From Methylobacterium nonmethylotrophicum (lineage in GTDB: Bacteria; Pseudomonadota; Alphaproteobacteria; Rhizobiales; Beijerinckiaceae), in NCBI RefSeq assembly GCF_004745635.1, contig NZ_SRLB01000042.1:1-50373 (forward strand): DNA of 50,373 bases. The letters run 5' to 3'. The notes beneath the pieces are model-generated. The model did no database searches. It was not told the DNA's origin and worked only from the letters and a program-made list of their open reading frames with translations. The translations under genes were made by a program, and so were the position numbers. This document shows, piece by piece, positions 24,940 to 33,349 of this stretch (positions are counted from its first letter, which is position 1; each line of letters begins with the position of its first letter).

Positions 24940-25833
24940 TCAATTCAATTCCGGCATCGATGCCGCGAGTTCGACGAGGATCGGGATCAGCGGGTTGTCG
25001 TTGCCCCGGCGCCAGACGAGGTGGAGTTCCACCGGCCGCCGGGGCGCAGGCACCAGGGCCCGGAACGTCACGCCCGCGACCTGCAGGGACGCGGCCGATT
25101 CCGGCACCAGCGCGACGCCGAGGCCGGAGCGCACCAGGGACAGGATGGTGTGGATCTGGGCCAGGTGCTGGACCGCGCGAGGCGCGAGGTCGGCCCCGGA
25201 AAAATAGTCGGCGACGAGGTCGTGGAAGTAGCGCGCCTCGTCGGGCGCGTAGGCGATCAGGGGCTCGGCTGCGACCGCCGCCGCCGCGACGGCGTCGCCC
25301 GCCGCGAGCGGGTGGTCGTCGGGGAGCGCCGCCACCAGGGTCTCGCGGGCGATGCGCAAGCTGCCGTCGGCGGCCGGCGGCAGGGGCGGGCGCATCAGGC
25401 CGAGGTCGATGCCTTTAGCCCCCAGGGCCTCGGCCTGGGCGGCGCTGACCATCTCCTTCAGGAGGATTTCGGCCTCCGGCAGGCGTGCGCGCGCCGCGCG
25501 CACCAGGTCGGGCAGGGTGCGGTAGGCGGCCGCCGCCGTGAAGCCGAGGGTGACGCTGCCGGCCTGGCCCGCCGCCACTCGGCGGGCGGTCGCGGCGGCC
25601 TCGTCCGCCAGGCGCAGGATCCGGCGCGCCTCGACCAGGAAGCGGCGCCCCGCCGGGGTGAGCCGCACGGCGCGGCTGGTGCGGTTGAGGAGCGCGACAT
25701 CGAGGACCCGCTCGAGCACCTGGATCTGGCGGCTCACCGGCGGCTGTGTCAGATGCAGTCGCCCGGCGGCGCGACCGAAATGCAGTTCCTCGGCCACCGC
25801 CACGAAGCAGCGCAGCTGGCTCAGTTCGAACAT
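24940..25833 (-). CDS. LysR-type transcriptional regulator, probable activator of kdgD-garD
   Basis: A DNA-binding regulator of 297 residues. The N-terminal winged helix-turn-helix (1-60) contains FVAVAEELHFGRAAGRLHLT and QPPVSRQIQVLE, typical of the family; the rest is a periplasmic-binding-protein-like effector domain (about 90-290). The effector is likely galactarate, glucarate or a product. GGAG lies 8 bases before the ATG at 25833. It is unusual for a LysR gene in lying upstream of its presumed targets on the same strand (99-base gap to kdgD) rather than divergently. It diverges instead from the methyltransferase gene across 102 bases. Confidence 0.88.
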   Translation of the reverse strand: MFELSQLRCFVAVAEELHFGRAAGRLHLTQPPVSRQIQVLERVLDVALLNRTSRAVRLTPAGRRFLVEARRILRLADEAAATARRVAAGQAGSVTLGFTAAAAYRTLPDLVRAARARLPEAEILLKEMVSAAQAEALGAKGIDLGLMRPPLPPAADGSLRIARETLVAALPDDHPLAAGDAVAAAAVAAEPLIAYAPDEARYFHDLVADYFSGADLAPRAVQHLAQIHTILSLVRSGLGVALVPESAASLQVAGVTFRALVPAPRRPVELHLVWRRGNDNPLIPILVELAASMPELN

Positions 25834-25935
25834 CCGCGGATCTCCGGGCCGGGAGGATGAAATCCGGACGCTCGCACGTTGTCGGATCAGGGCTCGGGCG
25901 ATCCGCCGGCCGCGCTCCGCCAGGAAAGGCCGCCG

Positions 25936-26889
25936 ATGTCCTCGCCGCTCCACCTCGTCCGTCACGCCGTCCCGTTCACCGGCTATCCGTACCGGGGCGA
26001 GGGGATGGCGTGCAATCTCTGCGGCGAGACCGAATCCCTGGTCGTGGCCGAGACCGACCGGCGGCTGAAGCGGCTGCGCTCGGTGGCCTGCACGGAATGC
26101 GGGCTGATCCGCACCGACCCGATGCCGACCGAAGGCGAACTCGAGGCCTACTACGCCTCGGCCTACCGCGCCGCCTACCAGTTCGCCCTCGGCCGGCGCC
26201 CGCCGCGCCACCATCTCACCCGGTCCCGGCGCGAGGCGGCGTTCCGGGCGGATCTGCTCGCCCCCGTCCTGCAGTCCGGCGCCCGGGTCCTGGATTTCGG
26301 CTCCGGCTCGGGCGAGTTCCTGGCGGCCGCCCGGGCGCGGGGCTGTCGCGTCACCGGGATCGAGCCCGGCCGCGCTTACGCCGCCTATGCGAGGGCCGAG
26401 CACGGCGCGCGGGTGCTGGACCGGCTCGACGACCTGCCGCCGGACGACCGCTTCGCGGTCGTCACCGCGCACCACGTCCTCGAGCACCTGCGACATCCGG
26501 TCGACACCCTGATGCGTCTTGCCGGCCGGCTGGCGCCGGGCGGCGTGCTCTACGCTGCGGTGCCCAACATGGCGGCGCCCGGCAAGCCGCCGCACGAGCG
26601 GTTCCACTTCGCGCACGTCCACGGCTTCGTGCGCGACACCCTCGATCGCGCCGCCCGCCGCGCCGGGCTGGCGCCCCACCCCGATTACCGGCGCGAGGAG
26701 ACGACCGTGGTGTACCGGCAGGCCGGGCCCGCCGACGCGCCCCGCCCGGCCGCACCCGGCCTCGCGCGGGACCTCGCCGCCGCCCTCGCGCCGGTCCGGC
26801 CCGCCGCATACCTGGCGTCGGGGGCCTGGCTTCGACCGATGGTCCGCCGCAACGCCAAGGCGATCCGCGACACCGTCGCGCGCCGCTGA
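25936..26889 (+). CDS. Class I SAM-dependent methyltransferase with N-terminal zinc ribbon
   Basis: A protein of 317 residues. Two CxxC pairs (C26/C29 in CNLCG and C52/C55 in CTECG) form a zinc ribbon, followed by a methyltransferase type 11/12 domain with SAM motif I DFGSGSGEF (120-128), a GIEPG strand and the HHVLEHLRHP motif. This arrangement is seen in methyltransferases that modify sugars in surface polysaccharides or secondary metabolites. AGGAAAG lies about 8 bases before the ATG. It converges with the large glycosyltransferase gene 43 bases away, supporting a role in the same glycan. The acceptor is unknown. Confidence 0.85.
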   Translation: MSSPLHLVRHAVPFTGYPYRGEGMACNLCGETESLVVAETDRRLKRLRSVACTECGLIRTDPMPTEGELEAYYASAYRAAYQFALGRRPPRHHLTRSRREAAFRADLLAPVLQSGARVLDFGSGSGEFLAAARARGCRVTGIEPGRAYAAYARAEHGARVLDRLDDLPPDDRFAVVTAHHVLEHLRHPVDTLMRLAGRLAPGGVLYAAVPNMAAPGKPPHERFHFAHVHGFVRDTLDRAARRAGLAPHPDYRREETTVVYRQAGPADAPRPAAPGLARDLAAALAPVRPAAYLASGAWLRPMVRRNAKAIRDTVARR

Positions 26890-26898
26890 CGGAGGCTG

Positions 26899-26925
26899 CC
26901 GGCGGGGCGCGTTCGAAGCCGCCGG
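26899..26925. terminator. Possible bidirectional hairpin terminator
   Basis: A 7-bp inverted pair, CCGGCGG (26899-26905) and CCGCCGG (26919-26925), sits between the stops of the converging methyltransferase and glycosyltransferase genes. There is no T-tract, so the evidence is position plus dyad only. Confidence 0.3.
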
Positions 26926-26932
26926 ACCGGCC

Positions 26933-29908
26933 TCAGGCCGAGAGCCGCGCGCGTTCCTCGGCCTCCCGGTCGGCGAGGCCGTAATAGGTCCGCATCAGGT
27001 CGCGGTAGAGGAACCGCTGGTACTCGCCGCGCCGCTCGTACAGGTCGGGCAGCGAGAGGCCGAGCAGCAGGTCGTTCAGGGCGCTCGGGTCGCGCGCCAG
27101 GGCCGGATCGACGATCGCGCCCTCGCCGCGGGCGCGCAGGCGTTCCGCCTGGGCGCCGAGGTCGAACACCACCGGCGGCACGCCCGCCGCCTGGGCGAGC
27201 GACAGGGTGTAGCAGTAGGTCTCGGGCCAGATCGACGCGATGAGCACCAGGTCGATAGACAGGGTGCGCAGCAGGTCCATCGCCTCCTGGTCGTTGTCGT
27301 AGGGCCCGGTCTCGGTCACGCCGACCGCGGCGAGCCGCTCGGGCATGTTGGAATAGCCCACCACCCGGTACTGGATCGGCAGGTCCCGCAGGCGGGCATC
27401 GAGCGCGAGGTCGTGCAGCACGCTCGAGCCCTTGTGCGGCCCGATGGCGCCGAGAGCCGCGATCCGCAGCGGGCGGGTCGGGCCGATCGGCTCCTCCGGC
27501 GCCGGGCGCCGACGGGCGGCGGGAAGCCGCTCCTCGTGCGGGCGGACCACGATCCGGGTGCCGGGCAGGTGTGGCGCCATCCTGTCGGCGATGTCCTGCG
27601 AGGGCGCCAGCACCACCTCCGCCCCGGCGAGGAAGCCCGCATAGGTCTCCCGCCGGACCGCCGGATCGACGACGCCGCGGCTGGTGTGGTCGATGGCGAT
27701 GCAGCGCCGGCACGCCTCGGCCTCGGGCAGCCCGCAGAAGCGGGCGAGCGGCGTGACGAGGTCGTTGCGATGGCAGAGGGCGCCGTAATCGTGCAGCGTG
27801 AACGCGTAGGGGCCGCTCGCCCGGATGATCGCCATCATCCGCTCGGTCGAGGCCCAGTCGAGGCCGACGAAGGAGTGCACGTGCATGAGCACGGGCCGCA
27901 GCCAGCCCAGGAACGCCGCCACGAGGTCGCCGTGCCGGTCGATCTGCAGCGTCTCGAACGAGAAGGTCGGGATCGCCCGCGTCGACCCGGGCAGGAAGTC
28001 GAGCCGGATCGTCTGCTCCGACGCGACCTTGATGATCATGACCTCGAAGCCTTCGCTCTCGAGGCGCTCCGCGAGGTCGCGGATATGCGTGACGATGCCG
28101 CCGATCCGGTTGTGGGTGAAGAACACGACGGTCTTCGGCCCGAGGCTCCTGGCCAGGCGATAGAGGTCGAGGCGGATGCGCGCCTCCCGGGCCGGATCGG
28201 CCTCGACATAGGCCAGCACCTGGGAGGTGTAGTCCGGATGCTTGCGGAACAGGCGCTTCTCGATCTGCGCCGTGTCCTTTGCGAAGGTGTTGTCGAACGA
28301 CGCGCCGCCGGAATGGTAGACGAAGACGTCGTGGACGAGCAGGTTGCGATAGCCCGCCTTCTGGGCCCGCAGGCAGAAGTCGTTCTCCTCGCCGTAGCCG
28401 CGGCCGAACGTCTCGGCGTCGAAGTCGCCGATCGCGTCGATGATCGAGCGCCGCATGTAGAAGCAGAAGCCGATGCCGGTCGGCACCTCCGACGAGAGAT
28501 GGCGGTTGCTCTCGCGGGCGCAGGCGTCGAGTTCCGGCAGGGTCAGCTCGAGGTGGATGCGGTTGTTGAAGTTGAACTGCGGGTAGCTGGCGATCGTCGC
28601 GTTGTTGGAGAGCGGCGTGAGGGTCGCGGCATCCGGATGAGCCCGGGCGTGCCACAGCATCCGGTCGATCCAGTCGCCGAACGGGATCGCGTCCGAGTTG
28701 AGCAGGATGACGTCCTTGCCCTTGCAGACGGCGAGCGACCGGTTGACGGAGGCGACGAAGCCGAGATTCGTCTCGTTCTCGAGGTAGACGAAGAGCCTCT
28801 GCCCGGCGAGCCTGGCGAGTGCCTGGTTGAGCTCCGCCTGCGGCCCGCAATCGTTGATGACGAGGAGCGCGAAGCGGCTCGTCTGGGGGTGCGCCAGCAC
28901 CGCGTGCACGGCGCGCAGGGTCTCCTCGTAGCCCTTGTAGACCGGGATCACCACGACGACCTCGGCGGCGTCCATGTCGGTCGCCGGGCTCACCGCCGCC
29001 CATTCGGCCTCCGTCGGCGCGGTTGCCGCCGGCCACAGCGCGGCGCCGAACGGGTTGGGCTTCAGACCGAGGTCACGCCCCGTCGTGACGTAGTGGTAGA
29101 GCGGATTGACGTCGTCCGGGACCACGTCACGATACTGGTCCCGATAATACTCGCTCCAGAATATCTCGGACGGGTTGCGCCCCTCCTTCCAGCCGTACTC
29201 GGCGTAGTGGAGCAGGGCGTCGACGCCTGCGGCGCGCACGTCGGAGTAGCTCGACAGGTAATAGTTCTCGTCGAAATGCGGGGCGATCGCCTCGGCCACG
29301 TCGTCGAGATCGCTGACGAGCGGACCCGGCTCGGCCGGCGCCCGCTGATCGACCTTCACGAGCGGGCCGGCCCCCCCGAGCAGGGGATAGGTCGAGACGT
29401 AGTGGTAGAACGGCTGGATGTCGCTGTAGCTCAGGTGCTGGTTGCGCCTGATGTGGTCCTGCGTGACGAAGTCGGCATTGGGCTCGTAGCCCTGCCGCCA
29501 GCCGCTGACGAGGTAGTGGCCGAGAGGGTCCTCGACGAATCTGAGGTCGTAGGTCCGGACATAGAAGTCCTCGTCGAAGTAGTCGCGAACGACGCGGCGC
29601 TGGATCTCGAGGAACTCCGCCGGCGCGTGGGTGGGCATGGTGCGGCGCTGGTGGGCCGGCAAGGCCCCGTAATGCTGGAGCGGGTTGACCGGCGGCTCCG
29701 CCGGATCGAGGTACTTGTCCTTGTAGAACAGGGTCGAGAAGGTCGCCGACGGATCGCGCCCCTCCCGCCAGCCGCTCGCCATGTAGTGGTCGAAGGGATT
29801 CTGTCCGCTCGCGGCGACGTCGGGGTTCATCCTGAGATAGAACTGATCGTCGAAGAGGGAGGCGGCTCCGCCGATGGGCAGCCATTTGCGGAAGGACTTC
29901 TTAATCAT
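26933..29908 (-). CDS. Large bifunctional glycosyltransferase with N-terminal repeats
   Basis: A protein of 991 residues. The N-terminus has three related blocks (about 19-82, 110-172, 211-276). Each begins with F-D-x-x-(F/Y)-Y and reaches a D-P-L/N-P-F-x-H-Y-x-x-x-G-W-x-E-G-R-like motif, a module found in front of bacterial glycosyltransferases. A family 2 domain follows (about 316-560; EVVVVIPVYKG, NSDAI as the DxD-like site). A family 4/1 domain ends the chain (about 590-985; FTHNRIGGIVTHI, WPETY and a C-terminal Glu-containing loop). It probably adds two sugars to a cell-surface or exported glycan. No transmembrane helix is visible. The start at 29908 is the first ATG before the conserved region; the ribosome site is weak. 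Confidence 0.85.
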   Translation of the reverse strand: MIKKSFRKWLPIGGAASLFDDQFYLRMNPDVAASGQNPFDHYMASGWREGRDPSATFSTLFYKDKYLDPAEPPVNPLQHYGALPAHQRRTMPTHAPAEFLEIQRRVVRDYFDEDFYVRTYDLRFVEDPLGHYLVSGWRQGYEPNADFVTQDHIRRNQHLSYSDIQPFYHYVSTYPLLGGAGPLVKVDQRAPAEPGPLVSDLDDVAEAIAPHFDENYYLSSYSDVRAAGVDALLHYAEYGWKEGRNPSEIFWSEYYRDQYRDVVPDDVNPLYHYVTTGRDLGLKPNPFGAALWPAATAPTEAEWAAVSPATDMDAAEVVVVIPVYKGYEETLRAVHAVLAHPQTSRFALLVINDCGPQAELNQALARLAGQRLFVYLENETNLGFVASVNRSLAVCKGKDVILLNSDAIPFGDWIDRMLWHARAHPDAATLTPLSNNATIASYPQFNFNNRIHLELTLPELDACARESNRHLSSEVPTGIGFCFYMRRSIIDAIGDFDAETFGRGYGEENDFCLRAQKAGYRNLLVHDVFVYHSGGASFDNTFAKDTAQIEKRLFRKHPDYTSQVLAYVEADPAREARIRLDLYRLARSLGPKTVVFFTHNRIGGIVTHIRDLAERLESEGFEVMIIKVASEQTIRLDFLPGSTRAIPTFSFETLQIDRHGDLVAAFLGWLRPVLMHVHSFVGLDWASTERMMAIIRASGPYAFTLHDYGALCHRNDLVTPLARFCGLPEAEACRRCIAIDHTSRGVVDPAVRRETYAGFLAGAEVVLAPSQDIADRMAPHLPGTRIVVRPHEERLPAARRRPAPEEPIGPTRPLRIAALGAIGPHKGSSVLHDLALDARLRDLPIQYRVVGYSNMPERLAAVGVTETGPYDNDQEAMDLLRTLSIDLVLIASIWPETYCYTLSLAQAAGVPPVVFDLGAQAERLRARGEGAIVDPALARDPSALNDLLLGLSLPDLYERRGEYQRFLYRDLMRTYYGLADREAEERARLSA

Positions 29909-30319
29909 TGTCAAAATAACCACTCAATTACGTTGGCCCCGAAGCGCGTGAGCGGCGCGTTCTGTGCGGCACCATGCCCGCTCTGGCGGAGACGGTGCCG
30001 CTTCGTCGATTCTCGGCTGTATGGCAGGTCGTTCCGCTGGCATCTCCCACAGGCGAGGCCGGACTCGACGTCCCCGCCCGCCGATTCCAGAAAGGACCCT
30101 GTCACGGGCTTGGCTCAAGAATATGACTGCCGCACGGCAGTGAGGCTGCCGAAGCAGGCAAGAGGCGTACCATCCAGCGTGATAAAACTATAAGTTGTAT
30201 TTCCCCATCGCGCTCTGCGGCGTAACGGGGCGCAAGAGGGGCGCCCGACGGGTCTCGTCTCCGCGCCACCGCGGCGGCAGACCGTCTCGTCGTCATCCGC
30301 CCCGTGGGAACCTGCCGGC

Positions 30320-30364
30320 AAGTGACCTGCCGCCAGGTGACTTGCCGCGACATGACTTGCCGCG
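30320..30364. repeat. 15-bp tandem repeat, three clear units
   Basis: Units at 30320-30334, 30335-30349 and 30350-30364 share the core TGAC(C/T)TGCCGC. A partial fourth unit precedes them at about 30310. The array lies in the gene-free region between the glycosyltransferase and TonB receptor genes. Confidence 0.7.
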
Positions 30365-31005
30365 ACCGCTTACGGCTGCGGTCTGTGCGCAGCCCTGCCG
30401 ACCGGCCGGGTTCTCCACTGCCGGCATGATGAACCTGGACGAGCGCCCGTTTCCGCGATGCGCGGATAGGACTTTTCGCGATCAGACCGCGTTTAACGCC
30501 GCCGCGGCGAAGACCGCCGATCTGCGGCGTGAGGTCGTTCCACAGCATCGTCTAGGCTCGTCGCCTCTCTCGCGTGTCGCTGACGCGGTCGATGGAAAGA
30601 AACAAACTCGCTGGCGATACCGGGTCGGAGTTTGAGTCACCCTGCATGCACCGGCGGATCGTGCGGTGCTCAATGCCTTCCTCTTCCAGACCTGTCAAGG
30701 AGGGAATTGTCGAGTGTCACTTACAGAACAATACGGCACGTCGAAGCACGATATCAATCATGCGAGTTCAAGCTGAAATCGAGCGGAGTCTTGAAGCGAC
30801 TGTGTCGGTGCAACGGAGCCGGAGGCGGGATGCGTCGGCCGCGTCGGCACGGCGCGAGGGACCGGGTCGCCCCTCGGCCCTGTGGCGCCGGAGCGTCGCG
30901 AACGGGCGTTGCCGATATGCCACGTGCGCTAACAACGGCCGCCCAGAGGGGGATTCCGGATCCACCGTTCGCTCCGCCGTGCTAAAAAGCTAATCAGAAC
31001 AACAA

Positions 31006-31022
31006 CTTAGTATCATTCTAAA
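31006..31022. promoter_or_regulatory. Candidate Irr/Fur-family operator (iron control element-like)
   Basis: CTTAGTATCATTCTAAA agrees with the rhizobial Irr motif as I recall it (TTTAGAA-N3-TTCTAAA) at 12 of 14 defined positions, and the core is a near-perfect dyad. It lies 63 bases before the start codon of a TonB-dependent siderophore receptor, where an iron-responsive site is expected. Whether Irr or another Fur-type protein binds is inference. Confidence 0.5.
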
Positions 31023-31085
31023 GAGCCGCGTCATCCCGGGCGAGCCTCGTCCGGGACAGGCCGACTCGTGCCCGAAGGTTCCGAC

Positions 31086-33341
31086 ATGCGTTCGCATCCC
31101 GACCTCGCCGCCCTGCGTCGCCACGGCCGCCGCGCCGCCTTCGGTGCGGCCCTTGCCGCTGGCGTCTCCCTGGCTTCCCTGACCGGCGCCGCCGCCCAGG
31201 AGGCGACGCCGCCCCGCCAGGGCGCGGCCGCCGGCGGCACGATCCAGCTCGAGGCGATCGACGTGGCCGGCAACGGTGCGCCCGCCGGGGGCACGGTCGC
31301 GACGGCCCGCCGGCAGGAGGATCCGCGCGGCCCGATCGAGGGCTACGTCGCCAAGCGCACGCTGACCTCGACCAAGACCGACACGCCGCTGATCGAGACC
31401 CCTCAATCGATCACCGTGATCGGGCGCGAGCAGCTCGATGCCTTGAAGCCGCAGCAGGTGGGCGAGGCGATCAGCTACTCGGCCGGCGTCTACGGCAATG
31501 TCTTCGGGCCCGACCCGCGCGTCGACTTCTTCCTGATCCGCGGCTTCACGGCGAACGACACCGGCCTGTACCGGGACGGGCTGCAGCTCTTCAATTACGG
31601 CTTCGCCTCCTACAAGGTCGATCCGTTCGGCCTCGAGCGCATCGACGTGCTGCGCGGCCCGGCCGCGGTGCTGTTCGGCCAGGGCGGACCCGGCGGCCTC
31701 GTCAACCTCATCAGCAAGAAGCCGCCCGTCGCGCCGCTGAACACTGTCGAGGTCGGCGGCGGCTCGTTCGGCCAGAAATACCTCGCCTTCGATGTCGGCG
31801 GTCCGGCCGACGAGGAGGGCCACTGGTTCTACCGCCTGACCGGCATAGGGCGGCAGGGCGGCACCCAGGTCGATCGCCTCGACGAGAACCGCGGCTACAT
31901 CGCTCCGACCTTCACCTACCGGCCGGACGGCGCCACCACCTTCACGCTGTTGTCGAGCGTCCAGTACGACGATACCGGCCGCCTCAACGCGTTCCTGCCC
32001 TATTACGGGACGGTGCGGCCGACGGTGCTCGGCCTGCGCATCCGGCAGAATGACAACGTCTCGGATCCGTTCAACAACACCTATCGGCGTACCCAAGCGA
32101 ATATCGGCTACGAGTTCGAGCACGTCTTCAACGATACCTGGACGTTTCGCCAGAACCTGCGCTATGCCTTCAGCGACTCGCTCGACGACGCGTTCCTGGG
32201 CGGCCTCGGCTACGCCGACCCGAACCAGACGCAGATCGCGCGCTACCGCTTCCGGGCGGCCTCGCGGGCGCGCCTGTTCAACGTCGACAACCAGGCGGTG
32301 GCCCGGTTCGACGACGGCCTGTTCAAGCACACGGTCCTGATCGGCCTCGACTACAAGAACTTCCAGCTCAACGACAACCAGGCCACCGGCGGCTTCGCGG
32401 GGACGCCGGTCGCGAACTTCAACATCATCACGCCGAATTACGGCAGCCCGAGCGTCCCGGTCGCGCCCTACCTCGTCAATGACGATGTGTTCCAGCAGCT
32501 CGGCCTGTACTTCCAGGATCAGGTCAAGCTCACGCCTGAGCTGACCCTGGTCGTGTCGGGTCGCGGCGACTTCACCTCGAACGAGGTCAACAACCGGCTC
32601 GCGAGCACGACGACGCGCCAGTCGGCCAACGCCTACACGCAGCGTTACGGGCTGATCTACAACTTCGACTTCGGCCTGGCGCCGTATGTCAGCTACGCGA
32701 CCTTCTTCAACCCGCAGGTGGGCACGAATTTCTTCAGCCAGCCTTTCAAGCCGACCACCGGCGACCAGTACGAGGTCGGCGTCAAGTACGAGATCCCGGG
32801 CGCGAACGCCTTCCTGACGCTCGCCGCCTTCGACCTCGCCCTCGCCAACACCCTCACGGCCGACCCGACCAACCCTCTCAACCAGCTCCAGCTCGGCGAG
32901 ACTCGCTCGCGCGGCTTCGAGGCACAGTTGGTGGCCAACATCACCAAGGACTTCAACGTCGTCGCGTCGTTCACGAGCTACAACCTCGCGATCACCAAGG
33001 GCGACGTCGGCACGATCGGCAAGACCCCGACCAACACGCCCGAGACCCTGGCCTCGGTCTTCGCCGACTACACCATCCCGACCGGCGACTGGGCCGGCTT
33101 CGGCTTCGGCGCCGGGGTGCGCTATGTCGGCCGCTCGTTCGCCGACGTCGACAACACCCTGAGGGTGCCCGAGCGCGCGCTGATCGACGCCGTGGTGCAC
33201 TACACCCGCGACAACTGGCGCTTCGCGATCAATGCCGCCAACCTCACCGACAAGCGGTTCGTCTCGTCGTGCCAGTCGGTCACCGCCTGCTTCTACGGCG
33301 AGCAGCGCCGCATCACCGCGAGCCTCAGCTACAAGTGGTGA
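31086..33341 (+). CDS. TonB-dependent siderophore receptor (FhuA/FoxA-like)
   Basis: An outer-membrane beta-barrel of 751 residues for uptake of a ferric siderophore, probably a hydroxamate. The signal peptide ends near residue 38 (GAAAQ). The plug domain (about 85-210) contains KTDTPLIETPQSITVI, VDFFLIRGF and the LRGPAAVLFGQGGPGG segment conserved in FhuA-type receptors. The barrel follows and ends with the classical C-terminal aromatic (SLSYKW). GAAGG lies about 8 bases before the ATG at 31086. The gene stands alone, with an Irr-like site upstream; no FecI/FecR pair, siderophore ABC importer or reductase is adjacent. It converges with the next glycosyltransferase gene, 8 bases apart. Confidence 0.92.
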   Translation: MRSHPDLAALRRHGRRAAFGAALAAGVSLASLTGAAAQEATPPRQGAAAGGTIQLEAIDVAGNGAPAGGTVATARRQEDPRGPIEGYVAKRTLTSTKTDTPLIETPQSITVIGREQLDALKPQQVGEAISYSAGVYGNVFGPDPRVDFFLIRGFTANDTGLYRDGLQLFNYGFASYKVDPFGLERIDVLRGPAAVLFGQGGPGGLVNLISKKPPVAPLNTVEVGGGSFGQKYLAFDVGGPADEEGHWFYRLTGIGRQGGTQVDRLDENRGYIAPTFTYRPDGATTFTLLSSVQYDDTGRLNAFLPYYGTVRPTVLGLRIRQNDNVSDPFNNTYRRTQANIGYEFEHVFNDTWTFRQNLRYAFSDSLDDAFLGGLGYADPNQTQIARYRFRAASRARLFNVDNQAVARFDDGLFKHTVLIGLDYKNFQLNDNQATGGFAGTPVANFNIITPNYGSPSVPVAPYLVNDDVFQQLGLYFQDQVKLTPELTLVVSGRGDFTSNEVNNRLASTTTRQSANAYTQRYGLIYNFDFGLAPYVSYATFFNPQVGTNFFSQPFKPTTGDQYEVGVKYEIPGANAFLTLAAFDLALANTLTADPTNPLNQLQLGETRSRGFEAQLVANITKDFNVVASFTSYNLAITKGDVGTIGKTPTNTPETLASVFADYTIPTGDWAGFGFGAGVRYVGRSFADVDNTLRVPERALIDAVVHYTRDNWRFAINAANLTDKRFVSSCQSVTACFYGEQRRITASLSYKW

Positions 33342-33349
33342 GGCGGGAT

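Larger units (their letters stand above)
29909..31085. other. 1.18-kb gene-free region upstream of the TonB receptor
   Basis: No convincing gene is present on either strand: the open frames are short, Arg/Ser-rich, overlap one another and lack ribosome sites. Local A+T content is higher than in the flanking genes at about 29900-29935, 30590-30790 and 30980-31022. The region holds a 15-base tandem repeat at 30320-30364 and an Irr-like dyad at 31006-31022. It must contain promoters for the divergent glycosyltransferase and receptor genes. It may be eroded former coding sequence; I could not recognise any. Confidence 0.5.

Noticed and set aside
26519..30193. Plus-strand open frame of 1224 codons across the methyltransferase end and glycosyltransferase
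   Set aside because: It is antisense to a glycosyltransferase with recognisable GT2 and GT4 motifs and overlaps a real gene in another frame.
30305..30379. CRISPR array
   Set aside because: The repeat units are 15 bases, contiguous and without spacers, and no cas gene is present.
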